Source: Dehalococcoidia bacterium (GTDB lineage: Bacteria > Chloroflexota > Dehalococcoidia > JACQUA01). Taken from it: a stretch of 5,306 nucleotides of DNA. Position 1 is the first letter of the stretch, and each line of letters begins with the position of its first letter. The notes beneath the pieces are model-generated. The model worked only from the letters and a program-made list of their open reading frames with translations, was not told the origin of the DNA and ran no database searches. The position numbers and the translations under genes were made by a program. Location: positions 1 to 5,306 of the forward strand of contig JAUYHV010000144.1 of NCBI GenBank assembly GCA_030689845.1. The letters run 5' to 3'. Below, in pieces: positions 1 through 5,306 of this stretch.

Positions 1-553
1 CAAACTGACTTATTTCTTTTCTGCGCCTCGGTTGAGGCTTTTCATCCGGCCAGCCCATGGGCATCATCTCCACAACTGCCACATTGTCTGGAATACCCAG
101 GATATCTGCAACTTTACTCGAATCGAATAGGCCAATATGTACCGTTCCCAATCCAAGGGCGTGGGCAGCTAAAGACACGTTTTGCATAGCCAGGGCAACG
201 TCGAACATAAACCACCATTCCCCTTTATCTGTAGCTGGTATGCCCCCCATCTCCCCTTTTCTAAGATAACCTGATCTTCCCTTTAAAGCACAAGCTACAA
301 TAACAACCGGGGCTCTTTGTATTGCGTCTGACGCCGGGTTATTTGCCTCTGATGGGCCACCTTTTAAAGCTTCTGATAACAGCTTTTTGGTATCAGGGTC
401 CCGAACAATAACCAGCCGCCAGCACTGGGTGTTGTGCCATGACGGGGCACGGCGAGCCGCCTCTAATATTGTTTGAAGATACTCGTCAGGGATAGGGTCA
501 GTGCGGTACTTTCTTATACTGCGCCGCTCGTTTATGGCCTGGAAAACATCCAT
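1..553 (-). CDS. Nitroreductase family FMN-dependent oxidoreductase (3' end cut by window edge)
   Basis: Reading the minus strand from the ATG at 553 gives 184 uninterrupted codons up to the window edge, beginning MDVFQAINERRSIRKY. The family binds FMN and uses NAD(P)H to reduce nitro compounds, quinones or flavins in the cytosol; the substrate here cannot be told. Visible family marks are the N-terminal RRSIRKY phosphate-binding motif (residues 10-16), the APSWHNTQCW stretch (36-45, usually APS..NxQPW), the LAMQNVSLAAHALGLGT helix (about 121-137), and the C-terminal MGWPDEKPQPRRRK (166-179) that resembles the usual GYP...P.P.R tail. Family members are commonly around 170-220 residues, so probably only a few residues are missing. 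The gene lies 31 bases after the helicase stop on the same strand, suggesting a shared transcript. The upstream GGGG, nine bases before the ATG, is a weak ribosome binding site. Seen: the frame and motifs. Inferred: FMN enzyme of unknown substrate. Confidence 0.93.
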   Translation of the reverse strand, partial: MDVFQAINERRSIRKYRTDPIPDEYLQTILEAARRAPSWHNTQCWRLVIVRDPDTKKLLSEALKGGPSEANNPASDAIQRAPVVIVACALKGRSGYLRKGEMGGIPATDKGEWWFMFDVALAMQNVSLAAHALGLGTVHIGLFDSSKVADILGIPDNVAVVEMMPMGWPDEKPQPRRRKEISQF

Positions 554-584
554 AATTCACTGCCCCATTATTATTTTCTGTTGA

Positions 585-2792
585 CTATGCCAGTTTTTCC
601 AGTGGGGCCAGGCTTAAAAGGAGTTTTTTGACCCCGAGTCCGTCATGAAATTTAATCATAACCTCAAAATCATCCTGGACAGGAATCAATTTTTGCACGA
701 TACCCTGGCCGAAAACCTCGTGCAAAACCCGGTCACCTTCGTTCAATTCCAAAACCGGTTCGAGAACCTGGCTGGTTTCCCAGGTTATTTCACCCTCCCT
801 TTTTTGTTTTCCGGTTTCAACGGGTTTTCCTCCGCTGCCTGTGGAAATAAGGTGTGGCGGTATATCATCGAGGAATCTGGAACGTTCGCTGGTATTGTTC
901 ATTCCCATCAAGGTTCGCCTGAAAGTATGGAACAGGTATAGGTGTTTCTCAGCCCGGGTAACACCGACGTAGCATAATCTGCGTTCCTCTTCCATCTGGG
1001 CGGGGTCGTCATAAGACCTGGAATGGGGAAAAAGCCGTTCCTCCATACCTATAATAAAAACTACAGGGTATTCCAGACCCTTTGCTTTATGCAGTGTTAT
1101 AAGGGTAACGGCCTCTGTTTTTTCGTCCAGTGCATCAACGTCCTGGACCAGAGCTACCTTTTCAAGAAACGATACAAGGGCTTCACCGGCAGGAAGGTGT
1201 TCAAAGTCGCTGGCCACGGTTCGCAACTCCATAATATTTTCCCATCGTTCTTCCCCGTCATCTTCACCCAGGATGTATTCTTTATATCCCGTCCTTTTCA
1301 AGACATCGTCGAAAAGTTGTAAAATGTTTTGCTTTTTACTGGAGTCTATCAGATCCTCCAGAGTATCAATGAATTTTTGAAAAGCCGCTGCAGCCCTCAG
1401 GGGGATGGGAAGTACCGGTGTTTCTTGCTTCTCGCCAACTTGCGTGTTTAATGATTCCAGTTCTTTCAATGCAATATAGTAAGAATAACCCTGTTCGTTT
1501 GCCCAGGTTGTAAACCGGTTGAAACTTTGCTGGCCGATTCCGCGGCCCGGCACGTTGATTATACGGGTCATGCTTACACTGTCATATGGATTATTTATAA
1601 GGCGCAGATAGGCGATGGTGTCCTTTATCTCTTTCCTCTCATAAAAACGGGTCCCTCCGATAAGCTTGTAAGGCATGCCGAAACGCATGAAAGTTTCCTC
1701 CAGGACCCGGGACTGAGCGTTGGTACGGTACATAACTGCGCAGTTGCTGAGGTTTATTTTGCCGTTACGGGTCAGCTTTTCTATCTCCTTAACAACTTCC
1801 TGGGCTTCCTCTTTTTCATCGTACATCTCAGACACAGTAATGGGAGCACCGAGTTCATTTTCGGTCCACAGGCTCTTGGATTTTCGCTGCTTATTGCAGG
1901 AAATTATACTGGTTGCCGCTTCAAGGATAGTTTTGGTTGAACGGTAGTTCCGTTCGAGATAGAAAATGCGGGCGTCGGGGTAATCCTTTTCAAAATTCAA
2001 TATATTGCGTATATCGGCATACCGCCATGAGTAGATTGACTGGTCGGGATCTCCAACCACACATATGTTCCTGTGTTTACCCGCAAGTTGCTTTGCCAGA
2101 ACATACTGGGCAACATTTGTATCCTGGAATTCGTCTACCAGGAGGTGCAAATAGCGGGACTGGTAGCGGCTAAGGACCTCGGGTTTTTGGGAAAAAAGCT
2201 GTGTTGTCGTCATGAGGAGATCGTCAAAATCCAGAGCGCGACTACTGATCAGGACTTTAGAGTACTTCTCGTAGACCCTTTGCACAACTTCATCGAAATA
2301 GCTGCGTACCTGTCCGGAATATGCCTGGGGTGTAATCAGTTGACTTTTGGCTGCACTGATGCCTGATAGGATTGCCCTGGGCACAATCTTTTTAGGGTCC
2401 AGGTTCAACCCTTCGATAACCCTTTTGACTAATTTTAGCTGGTCGTCATCATCGTATATAACGAAGTTTTTGTCCAGGCCTATGTGTGAACCTTCCATGC
2501 GCAGGATTCGAGCGCAGCAAGCATGAAAAGTTCCCAGTGTCAACTGGTCGACCATTGTACCCATCATGCGGGAAAGCCGGTCTTTCATCTCACTCGCTGC
2601 CTTGTTAGTGAACGTCACGGCCATAATGCGGCGCGGGTTTATACGCCACACCTTCACAAGGTTTGCAATGCGGTGGGTAATTACTCTGGTTTTGCCGCTC
2701 CCGGGACCGGCCAGGATGAGAACAGGCCCCTCTATTGCCTCAACGGCTTCTTTTTGGGCGGTATTTAAACCTGCTAATAGGTCAACTGTCAT
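585..2792 (-). CDS. pcrA: ATP-dependent DNA helicase PcrA/UvrD family, complete
   Basis: A 735-residue superfamily 1A 3'-5' DNA helicase, used in nucleotide excision repair, plasmid replication and removal of RecA or stalled RNA polymerase from DNA. All helicase motifs are present in order: Q motif (GLNTAQKEAV, 8-17), Walker A AGPGSGKT (28-35), motif Ia AVTFTNKAA (58-66), Ib TLGTFHACCARILR (85-98), motif II VDEFQDTN (219-226), III GDPDQSIYSWRYAD (247-260), IV LERNYRST (279-286), V VTLITLHKAKGLEYPVVF (562-579) and VI RRLCYVGVTRAEKHL (604-618). The C-terminus (about 686-734, GDRVLHEVFGQGIV...LAPLEKL) is the Tudor-like fold that in PcrA contacts RNA polymerase; a variable linker (about 640-685) precedes it. 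Length is typical of PcrA. The start is secure: an in-frame TAA lies only nine bases upstream, inside the -10 box. Motif III reads SWRYAD where many PcrA have RWRGAD. RecB-type or Rep helicases are excluded by the tail and architecture. Confidence 0.97.
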   Translation of the reverse strand: MTVDLLAGLNTAQKEAVEAIEGPVLILAGPGSGKTRVITHRIANLVKVWRINPRRIMAVTFTNKAASEMKDRLSRMMGTMVDQLTLGTFHACCARILRMEGSHIGLDKNFVIYDDDDQLKLVKRVIEGLNLDPKKIVPRAILSGISAAKSQLITPQAYSGQVRSYFDEVVQRVYEKYSKVLISSRALDFDDLLMTTTQLFSQKPEVLSRYQSRYLHLLVDEFQDTNVAQYVLAKQLAGKHRNICVVGDPDQSIYSWRYADIRNILNFEKDYPDARIFYLERNYRSTKTILEAATSIISCNKQRKSKSLWTENELGAPITVSEMYDEKEEAQEVVKEIEKLTRNGKINLSNCAVMYRTNAQSRVLEETFMRFGMPYKLIGGTRFYERKEIKDTIAYLRLINNPYDSVSMTRIINVPGRGIGQQSFNRFTTWANEQGYSYYIALKELESLNTQVGEKQETPVLPIPLRAAAAFQKFIDTLEDLIDSSKKQNILQLFDDVLKRTGYKEYILGEDDGEERWENIMELRTVASDFEHLPAGEALVSFLEKVALVQDVDALDEKTEAVTLITLHKAKGLEYPVVFIIGMEERLFPHSRSYDDPAQMEEERRLCYVGVTRAEKHLYLFHTFRRTLMGMNNTSERSRFLDDIPPHLISTGSGGKPVETGKQKREGEITWETSQVLEPVLELNEGDRVLHEVFGQGIVQKLIPVQDDFEVMIKFHDGLGVKKLLLSLAPLEKLA

Positions 2793-2800
2793 GTTCTTCC

Positions 2801-2830
2801 ATTATAGCATCGCCTCGTTGAAGCTTTCAA
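2801..2830 (-). promoter_or_regulatory. Strong sigma-A-like promoter abutting the helicase start codon
   Basis: On the minus strand there is TTGAAA (2830-2825), an 18-base spacer, and a perfect TATAAT (2806-2801) preceded by TGC, which makes an extended -10. The expected start of transcription is about A2794, two bases before the ATG at 2792. GGAAG (2800-2796) looks like a Shine-Dalgarno core but would fall upstream of that start and is only three bases from the ATG. The promoter call rests on consensus matching only. Confidence 0.65.
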
Positions 2831-2965
2831 AAAAAGATTTATGGTTTTCCCGCCACCATCGTAGCGTCACCGGTGGAGTTATCCTGTTGAAACATGTTAT
2901 CTTTGACGAGCCTGGAATAAATCCCCTGCTTCCCGCCCAGGAGGCTGCTAAAATATACCGGCATG

Positions 2966-2978
2966 TAAAATAATTTTA
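2966..2978. repeat. Perfect 13-base AT-rich palindrome
   Basis: TAAAAT-A-ATTTTA reads the same on both strands around a central base. It lies in the spacer about 175 bases upstream of the helicase start and 120 bases past the DRTGG stop. It could be a regulator-binding site, but AT-rich palindromes of this size also arise by chance. Confidence 0.3.
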
Positions 2979-3098
2979 GAAAATGGGAACCCGTTACTCC
3001 CTGGAACAACCAAGGGCGGTCAGACGGATTAGAGGAAAAGTGTGTGTCGTAAAAAGACGGGGTACTTTGAGAGGGACGTGGAAGCCCCCACTTCTTTT

Positions 3099-4121
3099 TC
3101 AGGGCTTGAGTTCCTGAGTAATAGGCTTCCAGTCCAGGTTTCCCTCTATGATGCTGTCAAGTATGTCCAGCTTTTTGCCCTGGTGAAATCGAGCCTTAAC
3201 CACTGTTCCTTCCACTACGGATGCAACCTCCCGGGTCGAGCCTGGAACGGTAATTACCGGGACTTTTTTTACCTCGGCTTCCAGTAAAACCGTGGGGCTG
3301 GGACGTGTGTCTCCCGTAGATATGATTCCTCTGGTTGAGGTGTGGAGAGCAGCCAGCATCATATCCGGTCGTTCGCCACGGATAATTGCTACTTTGCCGG
3401 ATTTCCTGGCGAAATAGGATTTCCCTGAGTCGAGGGTCATGGCTCCAATCATCAGGTTTTCAACTATTTCGTCCAAACGATCATTATTTACCAGAACTTC
3501 TCCCTGTAATTCCTCCACGAGGTCCGCCACGCTGACGCTGGATAGCCCCCTGTTTTCCGGGATAAAGCCCAGGATTTTAATCCCTTCTTTTTCAAGCGCA
3601 GCAGAAACAGTCTGACGGGTAACCTCCGTCCGTGACGACGGAATGGCATTGACTATCACTCCAGCAAGTTGTTCTTTGACCCGAGAGCACGCCTGGACGA
3701 TATTATCAATAGATAATCCGATACCGTTTTTTGCGATGATGATAACCCGGGCTTTCAATTCCCGGGCCAGGTCGGCGGATTGCTGAGAGGAAACGCCGTC
3801 CTTCTCTCCTATGTTTAAACCCTCGATGATAAGCAGGTCTTTATTATTGAATGATGACGCTGCGTCAGTAGCGGCGGCTAACATCTTGTCCGCTGGTGCA
3901 GCGACGCATACCGAGGAACCGGCATCTTCAAGGGAAATGTACTTACTAAAAAATTCTGTGTCAGCGTTTAAATTGCCACCATCGGTTGATGCGGTAAGCG
4001 CATTAACGAGTTTTAAAAAACCGACTTTCTTACCGGATCGGATATATTGCCGGGCGATACCTGCACAAAAAGTCGTTTTTCCTTCGGCGTCTCCAAGAGA
4101 GGTGATATATAAGGAAACCAT
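3099..4121 (-). CDS. BioD-like P-loop plus DRTGG domain protein (free-standing phosphotransacetylase N-terminal-like)
   Basis: A 340-residue cytosolic protein built like the N-terminal, non-catalytic part of long phosphate acetyltransferases, without the acetyltransferase domain. Residues 1 to about 215 form a BioD/cobyrinate-synthase-like P-loop domain: LYITSLGDAEGKTT (4-17) is a deviant Walker A with GKT, KDLLIIEG (94-101) is the Walker-B-like strand with the family's Glu, and GVIVNAIP (144-151) and ILGFIPENRGL (173-183) are typical of this fold. Residues about 225-310 match a DRTGG domain: GAMTLDSG, then IIRGERPDMMLAAL (246-259), GIISTGDTRPSP (265-276) and VPVITVPGSTREVA (287-300). In long Pta proteins these domains are regulatory; the role of free-standing copies is not established, so ligand and partner are unknown. 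AGGGGG (4133-4128), six bases before the ATG, supports the start. It is transcribed divergently from the PRC-barrel gene. Dethiobiotin synthetase is unlikely because no biotin genes are near and a DRTGG tail is present. Confidence 0.85.
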   Translation of the reverse strand: MVSLYITSLGDAEGKTTFCAGIARQYIRSGKKVGFLKLVNALTASTDGGNLNADTEFFSKYISLEDAGSSVCVAAPADKMLAAATDAASSFNNKDLLIIEGLNIGEKDGVSSQQSADLARELKARVIIIAKNGIGLSIDNIVQACSRVKEQLAGVIVNAIPSSRTEVTRQTVSAALEKEGIKILGFIPENRGLSSVSVADLVEELQGEVLVNNDRLDEIVENLMIGAMTLDSGKSYFARKSGKVAIIRGERPDMMLAALHTSTRGIISTGDTRPSPTVLLEAEVKKVPVITVPGSTREVASVVEGTVVKARFHQGKKLDILDSIIEGNLDWKPITQELKP

Positions 4122-4163
4122 ATTTAGCCCCCTGACTATAAGGAGTTTTTAAACGAGGTAACG

Positions 4164-4192
4164 ATAATAGTGGTTATTCGTGCCGTTGAGAA
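4164..4192 (-). promoter_or_regulatory. Candidate promoter for the DRTGG-domain gene
   Basis: On the minus strand TTCTCA (4192-4187, four of six consensus) is followed by 17 bases and TATTAT (4169-4164, five of six). Predicted transcription start is about 4157, giving a 36-base leader that contains the AGGGGG ribosome binding site. A weaker alternative -10 (TATACT) lies about 30 bases further upstream. Confidence 0.4.
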
Positions 4193-4300
4193 GTATAACA
4201 CCGGTAGAATCATAAAGTAAGCTAATGACAAGTCTGCGAAAGATTTTGCTGAGTATTTAATTTTATATAAATACCTTGATTTAGTCAAAAACGGTTTGTG

Positions 4301-4318
4301 GGAATGTAAATTCATTCC
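4301..4318. repeat. Inverted repeat, 6-base arms, possible operator
   Basis: GGAATG (4301-4306) and CATTCC (4313-4318) are exact inverted copies around TAAATT. The 12-base centre-to-centre distance is close to one helical turn, as seen in operators for dimeric regulators, but no dedicated regulator gene is nearby and chance occurrence is possible. Confidence 0.3.
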
Positions 4319-4443
4319 GTATTCAATAATAATTTAAATGGCCGTTGAACTGATTTAACAACAATGGTAAACTGGTATTAATATAATCTCAATTAAAACA
4401 TCTTATCCTGAATCAATTTAATGCCATTATGGGAGTAATCCCG

Positions 4444-4472
4444 TAGATAAAAAGTTAAAGATATTATATAAT
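4444..4472 (+). promoter_or_regulatory. Candidate promoter for the PRC-barrel gene
   Basis: TAGATA (4444-4449, four of six consensus) is followed by 17 bases and a perfect TATAAT (4467-4472). Predicted start of transcription is about 4479, giving a leader near 32 bases. A small GGGA/TCCC inverted repeat (4431-4442) sits directly upstream. Confidence 0.5.
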
Positions 4473-4510
4473 GTTGTTTTTTGGCGACATTCAACTGGCA
4501 GGCAGGTAAA

Positions 4511-4720
4511 ATGGAAATAAATTACGGAGCAGAAGTAAAAGACAAAAACGGCAAGGTTATTGGCACAGTCAATTATGTAACACGTAATACTATTACTGGA
4601 ACTGTCAGCAAATTTATTGTATACCAAAAAGGAAACGCTCCGGACCTTTACTACACACCGGCAGATGTGGAAGAGGCGACAGAGACCACGGTAACCCTCA
4701 AGGTTGCTGTCGACTCTTGA
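4511..4720 (+). CDS. Small free-standing PRC-barrel domain protein
   Basis: A 69-residue protein that consists of little more than one PRC-barrel fold. The pattern is YGAEVKDKNGKVIGTV (5-20), matching the usual 'G..V.D..G..IG.V' opening; then VSKFIVYQ (32-39), a hydrophobic strand before a loop; then LYYTPADVEEATETTVTLKV (46-65), matching the closing 'vP...v......v.l' strand pair. PRC barrels occur in RimM (ribosome maturation), in photosynthetic reaction-centre H subunits and in many small proteins of unknown role; here no partner can be named. There is no signal peptide, membrane segment or cysteine. ATG at 4511 is preferred because AGG (4504-4506) stands four bases upstream; an in-frame TTG at 4481 would add ten residues outside the domain and lacks a ribosome binding site. 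It is divergent from the DRTGG gene and 90 bases before the ferredoxin. Confidence 0.82.
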   Translation: MEINYGAEVKDKNGKVIGTVNYVTRNTITGTVSKFIVYQKGNAPDLYYTPADVEEATETTVTLKVAVDS

Positions 4721-4723
4721 ATC

Positions 4724-4757
4724 AGGGGAAAACCCTTATTTTCTTGCATTTTTTAAT
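4724..4757 (+). terminator. Weak possible terminator or attenuator after the PRC-barrel gene
   Basis: AGGG (4724-4727) and CCCT (4733-4736) can form a four-pair hairpin with loop GAAAA, followed by TTATTTTC and, a little further, TTTTTT. The stem is short for an efficient terminator, so partial read-through to the ferredoxin is likely. It begins only four bases after the PRC stop codon. Confidence 0.25.
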
Positions 4758-4810
4758 TGAAATTGGTATCTTAATGGTTACGAGCAGTATTAAATGTATG
4801 GGGTAGAGTA

Positions 4811-5026
4811 ATGGCGATAAAAAATATTGACAAAAAACTTTGTCTGTCATTTTGCGGGATTTGCGTGGACAGTTGTCCGTGCGACGTAATAAGACTGGAT
4901 GAAGATGGAAAAGCCTTCCTATCTTATCCAGAAGATTGTCACACTTGTTTTTTATGTGAAGATGATTGCCCCGTAAAAGCCGTTACGGTATCTGCAGAAG
5001 TGCTCGGAACGCCGATACCTTACTGA
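4811..5026 (+). CDS. Dicluster [4Fe-4S] ferredoxin with atypical first cysteine motif
   Basis: A 71-residue soluble electron carrier, expected to hold two [4Fe-4S] clusters. The second motif is canonical, C43-xx-C46-xx-C49-xxx-C53-P, in the context DCHTCFLCEDDCP. The first reads C11-xxx-C15-xx-C18-xxx-C22-P-C24, so one residue more than usual lies between the first two cysteines and an additional cysteine follows the proline. N-terminal MAIKNIDKKLC and the D-V-I-R-L-D strand after the first motif are as in ferredoxins that accompany flavoprotein reductases in anaerobes; that association is from memory of the family and no such partner is visible here. GGGG (4800-4803), seven bases before the ATG, is the ribosome binding site. 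No clear promoter of its own is seen, so it may be read from the PRC-gene promoter. Family assignment is firm; redox partner unknown. Confidence 0.93.
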   Translation: MAIKNIDKKLCLSFCGICVDSCPCDVIRLDEDGKAFLSYPEDCHTCFLCEDDCPVKAVTVSAEVLGTPIPY

Positions 5027-5046
5027 TTATCCATTACCCGGGATAA
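5027..5046. repeat. Hairpin directly after the ferredoxin stop codon
   Basis: TTATCC (5027-5032) and GGATAA (5041-5046) pair perfectly around an eight-base loop, starting at the base after the TGA. No T-run follows, so it is not a standard rho-independent terminator; it could protect the mRNA 3' end. An overlapping alternative pairing of CCGGG (5038-5042) with a downstream CCCGG is also possible. Confidence 0.35.
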
Positions 5047-5222
5047 CTGATTGTTCCCCGGTTCCCTCCTGGATTTCACCAATAACATTATGTTGTGCGA
5101 GTTAAATCATTGCACTGAAGCATACGTACCACCCCTTCCTATTTTAGCCTTGTTTATTCCGTACCAGTGATGTCTGTTGCCGTCTGGTTGGTTAGAAGAT
5201 TGTTGGAAGATGGGTTTTCAAA

Positions 5223-5252
5223 TTGCCAAAAACGGCCTTTTTAGAGTAAAAT
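5223..5252 (+). promoter_or_regulatory. Promoter for the tRNA-Ser gene
   Basis: TTGCCA (5223-5228, five of six consensus), an 18-base spacer and TAAAAT (5247-5252, five of six) place the transcription start near 5257-5260, only two to five bases before the mature tRNA 5' end. The close spacing is reasonable for a tRNA transcript with a minimal leader trimmed by RNase P. Confidence 0.5.
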
Positions 5253-5261
5253 CCGTATCTG

Positions 5262-5306
5262 GGAGAGGTGTCCGAGTGGTTTAAGGTGCCGCTCTCGAAA
5301 AGCGGT
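5262..5306 (+). tRNA. tRNA-Ser(CGA), 5' part only, cut by window edge
   Basis: The sequence begins GGAGAGG (acceptor strand, 5262-5268), then TG, the D-arm with the typical serine GAGTGGTTTAAGG core, and an anticodon arm with stem CCGCT (5289-5293) and AGCGG (5301-5305) closing the seven-base loop CTCGAAA. Anticodon CGA (5296-5298) reads UCG serine codons. The long variable arm, T-arm and acceptor 3' strand lie beyond the window. The 5' end could be off by one base. Confidence 0.93.

Larger units (their letters stand above)
2793..3098. other. 306-base spacer between DRTGG gene and helicase; no convincing gene
   Basis: Both flanking genes are on the minus strand. The stretch holds the helicase promoter at its left end, a perfect 13-base AT palindrome (TAAAATAATTTTA, 2966-2978), and two very short open frames without ribosome binding sites: 41 codons on minus (2964-2839) and 44 codons on plus (2983-3117). 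A small hairpin, GTGG(3078-3081)/CCAC(3088-3091), lies next to the DRTGG stop and is followed on the plus strand by TTCTTTTT. I see no good rho-independent terminator for the DRTGG transcript on the minus strand, so read-through into the helicase is possible. The spacer is less AT-rich than the other gene-free stretch at 4122-4510. Confidence 0.6.
4122..4510. other. AT-rich divergent intergenic control region
   Basis: This 389-base stretch separates two divergently transcribed genes and has no credible coding frame. It contains a promoter candidate at each end, plus several small inverted repeats between: TTTATATAAA (4262-4271), GGAATG-TAAATT-CATTCC (4301-4318) and GGGA-GTAA-TCCC (4431-4442), the last touching the PRC promoter's -35 box. 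Base composition is clearly more AT-rich than in the genes on either side. There is no tRNA, no recognisable riboswitch and no terminator with a clear T-run. An unrecognised small RNA in the middle part cannot be excluded. Confidence 0.6.

Noticed and set aside
57..269. Plus-strand 70-codon frame near the left edge
   Set aside because: It is antisense to the nitroreductase, which has clear family motifs through this stretch.
645..2768. Many plus-strand open frames of 75-137 codons opposite the helicase
   Set aside because: They lie antisense to a helicase whose motifs are all intact, show no recognisable domain, and lack convincing ribosome binding sites.
2566..2973. Plus-strand 135-codon frame crossing the helicase N-terminus
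   Set aside because: Most of it is antisense to the helicase Walker A region and its promoter; only the tail lies in free sequence, and there is no ribosome binding site.
3078..3098. Hairpin GTGG/CCAC followed by TTCTTTTT as a plus-strand terminator
   Set aside because: The stem has four pairs only and no plus-strand gene ends there; on the minus strand, where a terminator is needed, no T-run follows.
3811..4152. Plus-strand 113-codon frame opposite the DRTGG gene
   Set aside because: It is antisense to the P-loop domain and its translation has no family features.
4225..4260. Eleven-codon plus-strand frame (MTSLRKILLSI) considered as a leader peptide
   Set aside because: No ribosome binding site, no attenuator-like hairpins after it, and more than 250 bases from the next gene.
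4427..4627. Minus-strand 66-codon hydrophobic frame with several cysteines
   Set aside because: It overlaps the PRC-barrel gene and its promoter in antisense; its hydrophobic look comes from the AT-rich sequence, and no ribosome binding site is seen.
5124..5170. Direct copies of CGTACCA and GTTGG-AAGAT-like repeats before the tRNA
   Set aside because: The copies are too short and irregular to count as an attachment site or a repeat array; no integrase gene is in view.

Overview
The window most resembles a low-to-mid GC Firmicute (Clostridia-type, possibly of the Peptococcaceae/Desulfotomaculum kind). This rests on a PcrA-type rather than enterobacterial UvrD-type helicase, a free-standing BioD-like/DRTGG protein, a small dicluster ferredoxin typical of anaerobes, and sigma-A-like promoters with purine-rich ribosome binding sites. 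The genus assignment is inference from protein style; no search was run.

Left two thirds, all on the minus strand and read from right to left: a 340-residue P-loop (BioD-like) plus DRTGG-domain protein (4121-3099); a 306-base spacer with no convincing gene; a complete 735-residue PcrA/UvrD family DNA helicase (2792-585); and, 31 bases further on, a nitroreductase family flavoprotein that starts at 553 and runs off the left edge, missing only its C-terminal end. The helicase has its own strong promoter (TTGAAA, 18 bases, extended TGC-TATAAT) lying so close to the ATG that the transcript would be almost leaderless. The nitroreductase probably shares the helicase transcript.

Right third, on the plus strand: an AT-rich divergent control region (4122-4510) carrying a promoter for each direction and several small palindromes; a 69-residue free-standing PRC-barrel protein (4511-4720); a 71-residue dicluster [4Fe-4S] ferredoxin with an unusual first cysteine motif (4811-5026); and the 5' part of a tRNA-Ser with anticodon CGA, cut by the right edge, with a promoter just upstream.

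The genes do not form an obvious single pathway. Helicase and nitroreductase look like a loose housekeeping transcript, the DRTGG protein and PRC-barrel protein are divergently transcribed, and the ferredoxin may be co-transcribed with the PRC gene. I see no mobile element, CRISPR array, phage gene or defence system, and nothing that I would call a new biological system. The best leads are the near-leaderless helicase promoter, the altered ferredoxin cluster motif, and the free-standing DRTGG regulator-like protein.
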